The notes under the pieces: model-generated | What the model saw: the letters and a program-made list of their open reading frames with translations, nothing else | Databases searched by the model: none | Told to the model about the DNA's origin: nothing | Part shown: piece after piece, positions 33,796 through 43,907 of the stretch | Numbering within the stretch: the stretch's first letter is position 1 | How the letters are laid out: the number at the start of each line of letters is the position of its first letter | Source of the DNA: Clostridium cavendishii DSM 21758 | GTDB taxonomy: Bacteria > Bacillota > Clostridia > Clostridiales > Clostridiaceae | Direction: 5' to 3' | Assembly: GCF_900141845.1 (NCBI RefSeq) | Contig: NZ_FQZB01000006.1 | Span: 1-64,000 of the forward strand | Length of the DNA stretch: 64,000 bases | Position numbers and translations under genes: made by a program

Positions 33796-34338
33796 TTATT
33801 TAATTTTCATTAATTCACTTAAGTATCTATTAGTAAAATCTGATAACTTATTTATATCTAATGCAATACTCTCCATGACTTCTTTCGCTTCTTTATAAGC
33901 CATATCAAACTCTTGCTTTGTTATTTCACCATTATCAAGAGCCTCCTTAAGCTCATCTTCATCAAGTAATAACACTTTAGAATTAGGTAATATAACTACA
34001 TCCAAAAATAAATCATCAAAAAAAGGTATTCCTTCTTCTGTAATACCTTTATTCTTAGTAATATCAAAATACCACTGTACTATTTCCTTATTACTATTAT
34101 ACATTGTTGTTATAACGTAATTACCTTCTAAAGGCACTATCTCAAGCCATATATATCCATCATCAACCAAACAATAGTCTTTTCCAAACATATTTTTTAT
34201 CAATGGTTCCCTTACCTTTTCAACACATATCACGGAAGCATATCCATTAAAGCTACTATTTTTAATATACTTTGTTGTAAATTTTTTACTTAAAACTCTT
34301 GTCCAATCAGGTTTATTGGCATACTTTCTTTTAACCAC
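33796..34338 (-). CDS. DUF402 family protein
   Basis: A 180-residue cytosolic protein of the DUF402 (FomD-like barrel) family. DGYIWLEIVPLEG, the WYFDI strand and FFDDLFLDVVILP form the usual acidic metal-binding pocket; a C-terminal helical tail follows. Relatives include nucleotide phosphatases (NtdP), so phosphohydrolase activity is possible. GTG start at 34338, with GGGAGG eight bases upstream. No cotranscribed partner; the nitroreductase terminator lies upstream. Confidence 0.8.
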   Translation of the reverse strand: MVKRKYANKPDWTRVLSKKFTTKYIKNSSFNGYASVICVEKVREPLIKNMFGKDYCLVDDGYIWLEIVPLEGNYVITTMYNSNKEIVQWYFDITKNKGITEEGIPFFDDLFLDVVILPNSKVLLLDEDELKEALDNGEITKQEFDMAYKEAKEVMESIALDINKLSDFTNRYLSELMKIK

Positions 34339-34395
34339 TACTATAGCCTCCCTTAATTTTAATTCAATACGTTAAGAGTCTGTACATTTATGAAT

Positions 34396-34430
34396 AAAAC
34401 CGCATGCTATTTTATCAAGCATACGGTTTT
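34396..34430 (-). terminator. Terminator of the nitroreductase gene
   Basis: AAAACCG-ATGCT pairs with AGCAT-CGGTTTT around a short loop, with one mismatch. T tracts flank both sides. A near-identical stem is used at 38094-38121. Confidence 0.8.
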
Positions 34431-34484
34431 AACATATATTTATTGTATCACTTTACATATAAAAAACACTACAGGATTTTTTGA

Positions 34485-35150
34485 TTAAATCCAAGTCACT
34501 ACTTCTTCTAAGTTTTGTCTTGTTTTAGGTCTAGGATCTTCTAATCTATACCCAAATGCCACCATACAAGCTACTCCAAATTCTTTTCTATTAAGTATCC
34601 TTTCTGATTCTAAGATTTCTTCAACCTTTTCCCTTTGGAATCCTTCAATAGGACAAGAATCTATTCCTATTTGAGCTGCTACTGTCATCATATTTGCAAG
34701 TGCAATATAAGATTGTTTACATGCCCAATCAAATATAGCTCTATTACTTTCTAATAAGTTAAAACCTGTTTCTTGAAATGTTTTATAGGCTTCACCTTTC
34801 ATAGTTACAATCTCTTCAGGTAAATGTTGAATATTTTTCATAAAGCTTGCAATGTAGTCTGCATCATATTTCATATGCTCTATAGTTCTAGAAAGTATTA
34901 TTACAAAATGACTAGCAGTTGGAAGCTGACCTTTAGCCCCCCAACATACTGGTTTTAATTTTTCTCTAAGTTCAGCATTTTGAATAATTAAAAACTTCCA
35001 AGGTTCAAATCCAAAAGAACTTGGTGATAATCTCCCTGTCTCAAGAATAAATTCAAAGTCTTCCTTTGATATTTTTTTATTTACATCAAATGCCTTACAT
35101 GCATGCCTAAAATTATATGCTTTTAAAATTTCACTTTTTGTATTTTCCAT
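34485..35150 (-). CDS. Nitroreductase family NAD(P)H-dependent flavoprotein
   Basis: A 221-residue FMN enzyme. The N-terminal RHACKAFDVNKKIS, the LSPSSFGFEPWKFL FMN-binding loop, the middle QSYIALANMMTVAAQIGIDSCPIEGF and the C-terminal VACMVAFGYR are typical of the NfsB/YdgI-like branch. It reduces nitro compounds or quinones using NAD(P)H. AAGGAG precedes ATG. An HxlR regulator gene lies divergently 180 bp upstream but carries a nonsense codon, so this gene may be deregulated. Confidence 0.9.
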   Translation of the reverse strand: MENTKSEILKAYNFRHACKAFDVNKKISKEDFEFILETGRLSPSSFGFEPWKFLIIQNAELREKLKPVCWGAKGQLPTASHFVIILSRTIEHMKYDADYIASFMKNIQHLPEEIVTMKGEAYKTFQETGFNLLESNRAIFDWACKQSYIALANMMTVAAQIGIDSCPIEGFQREKVEEILESERILNRKEFGVACMVAFGYRLEDPRPKTRQNLEEVVTWI

Positions 35151-35330
35151 TTTTAAAAACTCCTTCTATTATTGTTTTAAATTATTGTATAATAAAATAT
35201 TTTATTAATTATTATTATCTACTAGTATTTATTTGTATAAGCTTTAATAGTATAATAATCTCATTATTTATTTAAATCAAGTAGGCACTTTTTAGTAATC
35301 ACTATTAATTTTATAATTCGAGGTATTTAA

Positions 35331-35669
35331 ATGTTAAAAGATAAAGTAGATAAATTTAAAAATGGAGAACTTAGTTGTGAAGTTGAATTAGCGCTACATA
35401 TTATAGGTGGAAAATGGAAACCTATAATACTTTGGCGTTTAAAAGATAATAGTACATTACGCTATGGCGAATTAAAAAAAACAATAAAAAATATAACTCC
35501 TAAAATGTTAACTGAACAATTACGTTAATTGGAAGAAGATGGCATGATATATAGAGTAGAATATGATGAACTTCCTTTAAGAGTTGAATATTTTTTAACT
35601 GACAGGGGTAAATCATTGATACCTATATTGGAACTTCTTTGTTTATGGACTAAAAATGAACTTCTTTAA
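35331..35669 (+). pseudogene. HxlR family regulator interrupted by a stop codon
   Basis: The frame reads as a complete HxlR winged-helix protein of 112 codons apart from one TAA at codon 66 (35526-35528). Before it: CEVELALHIIGGKWKPIIL and LRYGELKKTIKNITPKMLTEQLR. After it, in the same frame: LEEDGMIYRVEYDELPLRVEYFLTDRGKS to a final TAA at 35667. HxlR proteins have Glu at the stop position, so GAA to TAA is the likely change. It is divergent from the nitroreductase gene it probably once controlled. The N-terminal piece lacks the wing and should not repress normally. Confidence 0.85.
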
Positions 35670-35685
35670 TTATACATGAAGGAAC

Positions 35686-35757
35686 CTACCTACGAATTGA
35701 ACTCCCCCTATGTTAAATAAATATGGGGAGTTCAAATTTCTCTCAGGTAGATTTTTT
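35686..35757. terminator. Nested hairpin between convergent genes
   Basis: GAACTCCCC (35699-35707) pairs with GGGGAGTTC (35725-35733), and the outer CTACCT pairs with AGGTAG (35745-35750), then TTTTTT. It serves the hxlR relic on the plus strand and probably the membrane-protein gene on the minus strand. Confidence 0.75.
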
Positions 35758-35766
35758 ATTAATTAT

Positions 35767-37842
35767 TTATTTCCTTCTATGAACCTTTATAAGTCCATTC
35801 TTTTCAATCGTTCCATTTACGTTATAAATATTCTCATCTTCATCTATATACATCAAATACCTTTTATCATTTACCCTATTAAATACATAATACTTTTTAC
35901 CTTCGTAAGTGGTAATATCATTTAACTCATATTTACTCCTAAGTACTGAATTTCCACTAAGTGGGTCATTATCCTCTACTACCTTAAGATACTTTTTTAC
36001 TAATTCTGGATCAGCATTTTTAACAGCATCCTTATTTTTATTATCATTACTTTTACCATCTTTAATTTCTGAACCAGTTAGAGGATCATCAAATAATGTA
36101 CCATCTTCTCTTATATATACCTTTTGGTTTGGTGGATTTGGATTTATATATTCAAAATATATCATATTGTCTTTTTTTATTACTTTATTTAATGGCGCCC
36201 AAGCATTTAAATATTGATTTGCTTTTGGATTAAGGACTTCCATTTGATATTTAGTCAAATCCTCTATCTTCTTATAAGTTTCCTTATCAATTCTTCTATA
36301 ATTTCTACCATCTACAGATATAAGATCCTTATCTTTAGTTTTGGATATAGTTCTTACCTTATATTCTTCATTTTCAAGTTCAAGTGCTATTTTGTCTTTA
36401 TCTGGTGTGCTTATTTTACTTATTTTAAAATTGTTATTTCCATGGTAATAAATTAGAGTTTTATAATTTTCCTTTGTTATATATATAGCTTCATTTTGAT
36501 CAACATCATCACGCCAATATCCCTTGATATCATCAATATCAAAAAGATTCATAAATAATGTACTTTCTCCAAAGGATATAACATCATACTCCTTAACATT
36601 TTTTAATATTAATTTAGGATTTTTTATATCCCCATTTTTCACCAAATAGACTTCATTGTCATTATTTACATATGCTATATCATCATTTACTATAGAATAT
36701 TTCTTTACATTTTCTATTGTTTTCTTGCCATCTATATATATTGAACTATCTTCTTCATTAAAATATGCATAAGAATCTTTAAATTTCTTTACCAAAATTA
36801 TTTTATCTTTACTTTTTAATTTCTCATTAGTTCCATTGTTATTAACTTTATAATTCTCTCCCTTTGAAGAAGTTACTATTATATAATCTTTTGTGGTTAA
36901 TAAAAAGAACTCCACATCATCCATAAGCCTTTTTTCTTCGCCTTTTTTAAGATCTTTATAAAATAAAGTTCCAATATTGTTTGTATAATATACTCCTTTT
37001 TCATCTTCTGATAATAATACACCTTTACAATCTTTAAGTATTTCTTTAGGCTCTTTTCCTTTTTCCTTGTACCATACGTCTATATTTATTCTAGGTTCAT
37101 CTTTCTTCGTTTTTATTATTCCATACAATATATTATCATCTTCTATTGAATAGCATCCTAAATAAGCTTCCTTAGTATCTATTTTAGGCTCTACTATTTT
37201 TTTCTCTGTTCCAGCCTTTATATCGTATTCTACTAAACTTTTATCTTTAGAATAGACACATTTAGTATAATCTTTGTTAAATTTTATTGCATCAAAAATA
37301 CCTAGTTCCTTAATTATATCCTTATCATCTTTCTTAATTATTGTTTTATAATCCTTATCCAAGCATTTTATAATGTTATCTGAAATTATAGATACCTTTT
37401 CAATATTTTCTCCTATTTTTTCTGACTTCCCCTCAAGCCCCTTCTTAAGATATAATTCCTTATTATTTTTAATGTAATATATCTTATCTCCATTAATCTT
37501 TACACCACCTTGAACATCTTTGTCTATCTCAATAATATGTCCTTTTTCATCTACAAAAGACATTTCCTTATTTTTATTGATTAATATGTATTGCCTTAGT
37601 TTGTCTACATAATATACTTGCTCATTGTCTTTATCTAATTTAATTAGCTTATTATCCTTATCTAAAGTGTACACACTAGCTGTATTTTGGTCATTTTTAT
37701 AAAAATAAAATTTACTTTCTTCCGTTGCTTTAGTCTTTTTAGAGTTAAAAAACATATATGTACCAACTGAAATAACTATTATTAGAATCACTGATATTGC
37801 AATTATAATGTTTCGTAAAAAATTCTTTTTATTATCTATCAT
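35767..37842 (-). CDS. Membrane-anchored protein with propeller-like repeats
   Basis: A 691-residue protein with a short cytoplasmic start, one membrane helix (about 9-31), then a long Lys/Asp-rich outer part. It is built of many short strands of the type DGKKTIENVKKYSIVNDDIAYVN and VYYTNNIGTLFYKDLKKG, every 40-50 residues. That pattern fits a beta-propeller of DUF5050/TolB-like blades. I do not recognise a specific family. A C-terminal KNKDAVKNADPELVKKYL linker precedes two final blade-like units. It is probably a surface sensor or binding protein. AAAGGGG precedes ATG; monocistronic. Confidence 0.7.
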   Translation of the reverse strand: MIDNKKNFLRNIIIAISVILIIVISVGTYMFFNSKKTKATEESKFYFYKNDQNTASVYTLDKDNKLIKLDKDNEQVYYVDKLRQYILINKNKEMSFVDEKGHIIEIDKDVQGGVKINGDKIYYIKNNKELYLKKGLEGKSEKIGENIEKVSIISDNIIKCLDKDYKTIIKKDDKDIIKELGIFDAIKFNKDYTKCVYSKDKSLVEYDIKAGTEKKIVEPKIDTKEAYLGCYSIEDDNILYGIIKTKKDEPRINIDVWYKEKGKEPKEILKDCKGVLLSEDEKGVYYTNNIGTLFYKDLKKGEEKRLMDDVEFFLLTTKDYIIVTSSKGENYKVNNNGTNEKLKSKDKIILVKKFKDSYAYFNEEDSSIYIDGKKTIENVKKYSIVNDDIAYVNNDNEVYLVKNGDIKNPKLILKNVKEYDVISFGESTLFMNLFDIDDIKGYWRDDVDQNEAIYITKENYKTLIYYHGNNNFKISKISTPDKDKIALELENEEYKVRTISKTKDKDLISVDGRNYRRIDKETYKKIEDLTKYQMEVLNPKANQYLNAWAPLNKVIKKDNMIYFEYINPNPPNQKVYIREDGTLFDDPLTGSEIKDGKSNDNKNKDAVKNADPELVKKYLKVVEDNDPLSGNSVLRSKYELNDITTYEGKKYYVFNRVNDKRYLMYIDEDENIYNVNGTIEKNGLIKVHRRK

Positions 37843-38093
37843 ATTTTCTCCCCTTTTTTTCTTTTATTTTTTGAATAATATATAAAATATATTATATCAT
37901 CAATTGCATAATCTAAGATAATACTTAAAAGAATATTATTAAAAATAACAGCAAAAATTTTCACCATCCAATTCCAATTTATAAAATTACAAATTTATTA
38001 TCTAACATTTCAATAATAATTCGTAATACTATTCCTTTTTTTCAGATAACATTAATTCAAAATCTTTTGTAATATACAATTTAATTTATCAAA
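37843..38093. other. Intergenic stretch without recognised signals
   Basis: About 250 AT-rich bases upstream of the propeller-like protein gene. It must hold its promoter, but no convincing -35/-10 pair stands out and I see no coding remnant. Confidence 0.3.
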
Positions 38094-38121
38094 AAACCGC
38101 ATGCTATATAGCACACGGTTT
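38094..38121 (-). terminator. Terminator of the YhgE/Pip operon
   Basis: AAACCG pairs with CGGTTT and TGCT with AGCA, followed on the minus strand by six Ts. It closely resembles the nitroreductase terminator. Confidence 0.8.
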
Positions 38122-38146
38122 CTAATCTTATACCTATTATATAATT

Positions 38147-40297
38147 TTACAATTCTGCCTTTTCAAACATATGCTCCATAAAGTGAGTTATTTTATGAAG
38201 TGGTTTTTTTAATATTGAAAGTATTATAAAAATTACACAGTATACTAAAAGTACTACAACACTTGTATCTACTGTCTTCCAAACTGGTCCTGCTATAGCT
38301 TCTCTGAAACCATTTATAGCATAAGTAAATGGCCATAAAGGATATAATACTCCAAATACCTCTGGATTAGTTTGTATAGGATATATACCTCCTGCACCTG
38401 CTATCTGGAAAACCATAATAACAACTGCAATAGCTTTACCTACATTTCCCATTAGTGATACTAAAGTAAATATTATTATTGTAAAGGTAATAGCTGTTAA
38501 TATAGCAAAACCAAACAACAGCGGTACATTATAGACATCAATACCTAGTATTAGCCAATCCCCCAATGTAACTATAACTGCTTGTATTATAGTTATGCTA
38601 ATAAAAAGAAGCATCTTACCAAAATGTCTCTGCAACATATTAGGTTGTTTTCCCTCTTCAAAATCTTCACAAGCTGTAGTTAACAATGCAGCTGATAAAA
38701 GCGAGCCTACCCATATAGCAAGAACTGTATAGAAAGGAGTTAATCCTATACCAAAGATACCTTTTCCGTATACTTCAACCTCTTTAACTTCTATTGGAGA
38801 AGTTAAAAAATTAGCTACTTCATTTGGATTTTTCTCCATTATATCTATTATTTTATTTAAATTATTTTCATTTAAATCTTTTAGTTTGTCTCCTAAATCT
38901 TGAATGCCTTTTTGTAAAGTACTTATTTTTGTGTTTAATTCATTTGCATCCTTAACAGTTTGATTACTAGAAGCAATTCCATAATTAGCTAAAGCATCTA
39001 ATTGAGGAAGTATCATTTTAGTAGTTTCTAGTATAGAATTAAGTTGAGTTAAACTTGTATTAGTTGTGTTAGCAATATTATTAATTGCATTTGTACCATT
39101 TTTATAAAAATCACTTGATAAACTTACTATCTTACTTGTTAATTCATCATTTATCTTTATTAATGAATCAACTGTACTTTTATACTTTTCATCAAATTGA
39201 CCATTACTTACTTGCTTACGCAATTCCTGTAAAGTAGTCAATTCACTATCTAATACAGGCTCTAACTTATCAAATGAGTCTAGTACAACTTTTAATCCCT
39301 CATTATTTGCTACATTATTAATTTCTTTTAAGGTTTTACTAGCATTGCTTATTAAAGTTTTCATTTGGTTTATATATCCAATAGCTTGATCAATCTCGTT
39401 AAGCATTGCAGTTTGAGGTGATGTTTGTCCCTTAATATCATTTAGAACACCATCTACCTTTTGAGATAATAATTGTAATTGCATGATATCTGTATTTATA
39501 TCACTATTCATTGTATTTAAATTATTTTTAGTATTATTGACTAAATTTTTGCTAGCCTCAGTGGCCTTTTGTAAATTATTTATCTGATCTTTAATAAGTG
39601 GTAAATCATTCTTAACAGATGATATATACTTACTTAATTCTTCTGCATCTTTAGATGATGAATTTATATAATTTTTTATCTTTCCAAGATCCCCGTCTGC
39701 TGTATTTACAACATCTTTTATACCTAAAACCTTTGGTTTAGTCTTATCTAAATGTAATCCTACCTTATTAAGCTCATCAAAAGCCTTTTCGTTAACTGTC
39801 TTTACAAAGTTTAACTTTATCTCTTTTGTTAATTTATCCTTTGCTACATTTGTAATTTTAGTAGCGATAGCATTAGCTTTTTCATTTGCTTTATATACTA
39901 TGCTAGGTTTTTTAGGATTGCTAGTTGTTAAACTAACTAGTCCACTTGAAAAATTTTGTGGAATTTCTATTATTGCATAATATGAACCTTCATTCAATGC
40001 ATTATTAGCTTGCCATTCATCTAAAACTTCCCACTTTATAGATTTATTCTTTTTAAGATTCTCTACAACCTGAGCCCCTACATTTACTTCTGTAGAATTT
40101 ATAATTGCCCCATCATCCTTGTTTATTACAGCAACAGGTAAGTTTCCTGTATTAGCATAAGGATCCCAGCAAGCTGCTATGTTTATCCAAGCATATAGAG
40201 ATGGTATAAAGCAAAGTCCAATAACTATAATCATTGCTGCATAATTTCTTTTAATCTTTAATAGGTCTCTTTTAAATATCTTAAATAACATCTTCAT
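38147..40297 (-). CDS. YhgE/Pip family membrane protein (second copy)
   Basis: A 716-residue membrane protein: one N-terminal helix (about 17-37) with LYAWINIAACWDPYANTGNLPVAVINKD, a large extracellular coiled-coil-rich middle (about 40-510), and a C-terminal ABC2-like membrane domain of five or six helices. This is the YhgE/phage-infection-protein (Pip) plan shared with EsaA of type VII secretion. It may serve in export or as a phage or bacteriocin docking site. It follows a paralogue of the same length by 13 bp. No type VII secretion ATPase or WXG100 gene is in the window. Confidence 0.88.
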   Translation of the reverse strand: MKMLFKIFKRDLLKIKRNYAAMIIVIGLCFIPSLYAWINIAACWDPYANTGNLPVAVINKDDGAIINSTEVNVGAQVVENLKKNKSIKWEVLDEWQANNALNEGSYYAIIEIPQNFSSGLVSLTTSNPKKPSIVYKANEKANAIATKITNVAKDKLTKEIKLNFVKTVNEKAFDELNKVGLHLDKTKPKVLGIKDVVNTADGDLGKIKNYINSSSKDAEELSKYISSVKNDLPLIKDQINNLQKATEASKNLVNNTKNNLNTMNSDINTDIMQLQLLSQKVDGVLNDIKGQTSPQTAMLNEIDQAIGYINQMKTLISNASKTLKEINNVANNEGLKVVLDSFDKLEPVLDSELTTLQELRKQVSNGQFDEKYKSTVDSLIKINDELTSKIVSLSSDFYKNGTNAINNIANTTNTSLTQLNSILETTKMILPQLDALANYGIASSNQTVKDANELNTKISTLQKGIQDLGDKLKDLNENNLNKIIDIMEKNPNEVANFLTSPIEVKEVEVYGKGIFGIGLTPFYTVLAIWVGSLLSAALLTTACEDFEEGKQPNMLQRHFGKMLLFISITIIQAVIVTLGDWLILGIDVYNVPLLFGFAILTAITFTIIIFTLVSLMGNVGKAIAVVIMVFQIAGAGGIYPIQTNPEVFGVLYPLWPFTYAINGFREAIAGPVWKTVDTSVVVLLVYCVIFIILSILKKPLHKITHFMEHMFEKAEL

Positions 40298-40310
40298 TAT
40301 ATCACCTCAC

Positions 40311-42461
40311 TTATTCCCCTATACCTGATTGATGGAATTTCTTTTCGAACCTTTTTACAATGCTATGTAAGTGTGGTTTAAATACAAAGCCGAATATTAT
40401 ATAAAGTATACTGAATAATAATAACATTACTATATCTAAAACAACACTGCTAGACAAAGGTCCTGCAATTGCTTCCCTAAAACCACCTACTGAATAAGTA
40501 AATGGGAATAATGGCTGTAATATTCTAAATATAAGCGGGTCTACTTGTATAGGATAACTTCCTCCACAACCTGCTAACTGTATGATCATAAATACTATAT
40601 TAATTGCCTTCCCTACATTACCTAATAAAGATACATTGGTAAATATTATTATTGAGAAGGTTATACCTGATAATATAGAAAATACAGTCATCAGGAATGG
40701 ATTTACTACGTATATCTTAAGTAAAAATATATTTCCTATCGCTATTATAGCGCCTTGTATTATGGCTAGTACCACAAAAAGAATCATTTTCCCGAAATAT
40801 TTATGTCTTATTGTAAGAGTATCATCTCTTTTAAACTTTTTAGCCTCCGTGCCTAATACTGATGTTAAAATCAATCCACCTACCCATATTGCTAATACTG
40901 AATATACAGGCGCCATAGCTGATCCGTAATTTGGTACTGAATATACTTTAACTTCTTTTATACTAAATGGATTTGCTACAAATTCACCCATTAAATCTGG
41001 ATTATTTTGAAGCACTGCAAGTATTGTATTTAAATCATTATCATTTATTTTTGATAACTTTTCACCTATATATTTTATTTCATCTTTATATTCTTTTAGC
41101 TGCTCTAAAAGATCTCCCGACACCTTAGCTGTAAGATTACTGCCTTCTGTAGCTGAGTTTACTATTTTATTTATACCTTCTACTGAATTTTGAGAGTTTT
41201 TTAATAATGTAGCAGCATCTTTTGTTGCCTTTGTTAAATAAGTAGTTATCTCATTTAAAACCGGAACTGTTTCTTTTTCAAATTTACCTGTTATATTATT
41301 TATATCTGTTGATATTTTTTGCAAATTATTCTTTAATTGTTTTATAAGTTCGTCACTAGATTTCCCACCATTTTGAGCATCTTTTAAAATTGCTGTAATC
41401 AATGTATTTTGCTTATTTAAACTATCTTCTAAGGATTTTAAAGATACTATCATTTGAGATATTTGTTCATTAGGTTTTTGCTCATTAAGAGCCTTAAGAT
41501 ACTCTACACTTTTATCTATAGTAGTATTTATTAACTCTATATTTTTATTTATATCATTCATTTCATTAGTAATATCCATTGAACTTTGGTTACTATTTGT
41601 AGTGTCTAGAATCTTAATTATTTTATCTATGCTAACTTTCATTTCTTTTAAATTATTGTCTAATGTTTTTATAGCTGTAGTTAAACTAGTATTTGTTGTT
41701 TGTATTAAACTTTCTGCATTCTTTGCTGTTGTTTCACTTATAGATATACTTCCTGTTAATGCAGGCATAGTACCTTGAACAGCCTTTAAATAAGTATTTA
41801 AATTCGTTGAATTTGCATTGACATTTTCTAGTGCACCTATTATAGTGTCCATATTTCTGCCTGCGTCTATTATTGAATTTTTAAGTTTTATTATATCATT
41901 ACGGTTTTTATCCACTTCTTCTTTATAACCACTAACTTTTCCAAAGGCTTTTTTATTGACTGTCGCAATAAAATTTGAAGTTATCTCATCTACTAAATAT
42001 CCTTCTGCTCCTCCTGCTATTTTTCCAGCTACTGGGTTAGCCTTAGTATCTAACTTATAAGTTATTTGCGCCTTTTTAGTATTATCTTTAGATATACTAG
42101 CCAAATCTTCTGAAAAAGTTTCTGGTATTTCTATACTAGCAAAATATGTTCCATCCACAACCCCCATATCAGCCTGTTCTTTAGAAACAAATTTCCACCC
42201 TATTTTTTTATTATTTTTAAGCTCGCCTATTACTTCTTGTCCAACATTTACTTTTTCCCCCATAACAGTAGTTCCTTTATCATTATTTACTACTGCTATA
42301 GGCATAGTACCTGTATTACCATAAGGATCCCAACAGGCCTTTATATTTACCCAAGCATATAAAGCTGGTATTACACATATACCCAGAGTAATAATTAACG
42401 CCACAGGATTTTTAAAAATACTTTTTAAATCACTCTTAAATACTTTCATTAGCTTTCTCAT
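40311..42461 (-). CDS. YhgE/Pip family membrane protein (first copy)
   Basis: A 716-residue paralogue of the next gene with the same layout. The N-terminal helix and LYAWVNIKACWDPYGNTGTMPIAVVNND lead into a long extracellular helical region (about 40-510) rich in Asn, Lys and Ser. The C-terminal membrane domain has GGCGGSYPIQVDPLIF-like and PFTYSVGGFREAIAGPL segments. The shared length and 13-bp spacing point to a tandem duplication that has since diverged. Such proteins may work as heteromers. Function in this organism is unknown. Confidence 0.88.
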   Translation of the reverse strand: MRKLMKVFKSDLKSIFKNPVALIITLGICVIPALYAWVNIKACWDPYGNTGTMPIAVVNNDKGTTVMGEKVNVGQEVIGELKNNKKIGWKFVSKEQADMGVVDGTYFASIEIPETFSEDLASISKDNTKKAQITYKLDTKANPVAGKIAGGAEGYLVDEITSNFIATVNKKAFGKVSGYKEEVDKNRNDIIKLKNSIIDAGRNMDTIIGALENVNANSTNLNTYLKAVQGTMPALTGSISISETTAKNAESLIQTTNTSLTTAIKTLDNNLKEMKVSIDKIIKILDTTNSNQSSMDITNEMNDINKNIELINTTIDKSVEYLKALNEQKPNEQISQMIVSLKSLEDSLNKQNTLITAILKDAQNGGKSSDELIKQLKNNLQKISTDINNITGKFEKETVPVLNEITTYLTKATKDAATLLKNSQNSVEGINKIVNSATEGSNLTAKVSGDLLEQLKEYKDEIKYIGEKLSKINDNDLNTILAVLQNNPDLMGEFVANPFSIKEVKVYSVPNYGSAMAPVYSVLAIWVGGLILTSVLGTEAKKFKRDDTLTIRHKYFGKMILFVVLAIIQGAIIAIGNIFLLKIYVVNPFLMTVFSILSGITFSIIIFTNVSLLGNVGKAINIVFMIIQLAGCGGSYPIQVDPLIFRILQPLFPFTYSVGGFREAIAGPLSSSVVLDIVMLLLFSILYIIFGFVFKPHLHSIVKRFEKKFHQSGIGE

Positions 42462-42941
42462 AATATTTACTTTACCTCTATTCTAGATTTCTTAATAAAC
42501 TATTTAAACTTCTCAAAATTTACTATATATCATTTTAACTTTGTTCTATACATATTTCAACATTTTACTATTTTTTTTATTATAAAAAAACTATACTTTA
42601 TTCAAAATTTTTAATATTTATATTAATAAAATACAAATTCATACTTTTAAAATTTAAAAGTATGAATAGTTATATACTAATATATGTTTTTATATGATAA
42701 ATTAAAACATTATACTATAATAAAAAAGTAAACTTGTATACATTTTATTATACCTATCCTTAGTTAAATTTTAAATATCCTAAAACATTTATAACTATAA
42801 TCTTTTTTATATCCTCATAGCTTAAAATATATTTTTTCTATATAATCTTAAACAATATTATTTTGCATACGAACTATAAAACTAATGTATATTATATCAT
42901 CTTATTCCTGAAAACACTACCGCTATTAACATATTCATTTA
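42462..42941. promoter_or_regulatory. Long AT-rich upstream region of the YhgE pair, with a palindrome
   Basis: 480 bases without a recognisable gene. The main feature is a palindrome at 42638-42666, with 14-base arms (TTCATACTTTTAAA against its complement) and a one-base centre. It lacks G/C and a T tract of its own, so an operator is likelier than a terminator. It lies about 180 bases before the first YhgE/Pip start. Confidence 0.4.
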
Positions 42942-43907
42942 TTAGTATTCCTTAGTTTTAAGAATAAAGTTCCTCTTTACTTCTAATAAATACTCTAAAT
43001 CCTTTAAAAATTGAAATAATATTGCTCTATTTTCAAACTCCTCCCTTGTTTCAGGAAGTTTCTGAATACTACAGGCTTCAAATACAGATTTCAAATCTTC
43101 TAATAAGCCTTCTGCATTATTATTTTCATGTAAATCTAATGCTACACGTTCAGTAAACGCTGCTACAATCTCTGTTTGTGCAAAAGTCTTATAAAATCTT
43201 TCAAAATTTCCTCTCATGTATTTCAATATTTCAAATTGAAGTGTCCTCATTTCCATATATTTAACATAATATTTTGATTCCTCATTCACATAGTTATTTA
43301 AATTACGATAAGCTCTTTCACTGCCAATGATAAGTCTTTCTTGCAATTCCTTGAAAAGTTGCTCTTCACCTATATAGACAGATTGGCTTCTTAATGTTTT
43401 AGCCATATGTGCTAAAATTTCTATCATTTTATCTTCAATATATATTTGATCTTTCTTTATTTCTCTATCTATTTTAGGCATATAAATGTTAAATAATATA
43501 CCTATCCCTGCACCTACCCCCATAAGCAAGAGTTCATTTTTAATCCAATAAGGTGATATAGACCTTTCAACTAGCAAATGACTAACCAAAACAGAACTTA
43601 CCACTATTCCATCAGCCATTTTAAACTTTACAGCTAGCGGTATAAAAATAATCAAATATAATCCAAAAGCGACAGGTGTATATCCCACTATAGTAAATAA
43701 AACACCTGCAATAAATAATGCTAATATTGTTGAACCAAATCTTTGCATAGCTAAATATATTGATGTTTTTTTTGTATTTTGTATACTTAAAATTACTATA
43801 ATTCCAGCAGCAGCTGCATATTTAAGTCCTAAAGCACTTGAAATTATAATAGCTAAAGTTGCTCCTACTGCTGTTTTCAAAGTTCTCATTCCAATAAATT
43901 TTTTCAT
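42942..43907 (-). CDS. Aromatic acid exporter family (FUSC-like) membrane protein
   Basis: A 321-residue protein. Four or five membrane helices in the first 150 residues start MRTLKTAVGATLAIIISSALGLKYAAAAGIIVILSIQNTKKTS, the usual opening of the ArAE_1/YqjA family, followed by a cytoplasmic helical C-terminal domain (ArAE_1_C). The family is linked to efflux of aromatic acids or other stress compounds. I start at ATG 43907 after GAAAGG; a longer frame from 43967 has no ribosome site. It stands alone upstream of the YhgE pair on the same strand. Confidence 0.85.
   Translation of the reverse strand: MKKFIGMRTLKTAVGATLAIIISSALGLKYAAAAGIIVILSIQNTKKTSIYLAMQRFGSTILALFIAGVLFTIVGYTPVAFGLYLIIFIPLAVKFKMADGIVVSSVLVSHLLVERSISPYWIKNELLLMGVGAGIGILFNIYMPKIDREIKKDQIYIEDKMIEILAHMAKTLRSQSVYIGEEQLFKELQERLIIGSERAYRNLNNYVNEESKYYVKYMEMRTLQFEILKYMRGNFERFYKTFAQTEIVAAFTERVALDLHENNNAEGLLEDLKSVFEACSIQKLPETREEFENRAILFQFLKDLEYLLEVKRNFILKTKEY

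Noticed and set aside
36214..36456. Plus-strand open frames of 60-125 codons inside the propeller-like, YhgE and uhpT genes
   Set aside because: They lie wholly within well-supported minus-strand genes, lack ribosome sites and give hydrophobic, low-complexity proteins typical of antisense shadows.
38147..42461. Type VII (ESX-like) secretion locus
   Set aside because: YhgE/Pip proteins resemble EsaA, but no WXG100 protein, FtsK/EssC ATPase or other component is encoded in the window.
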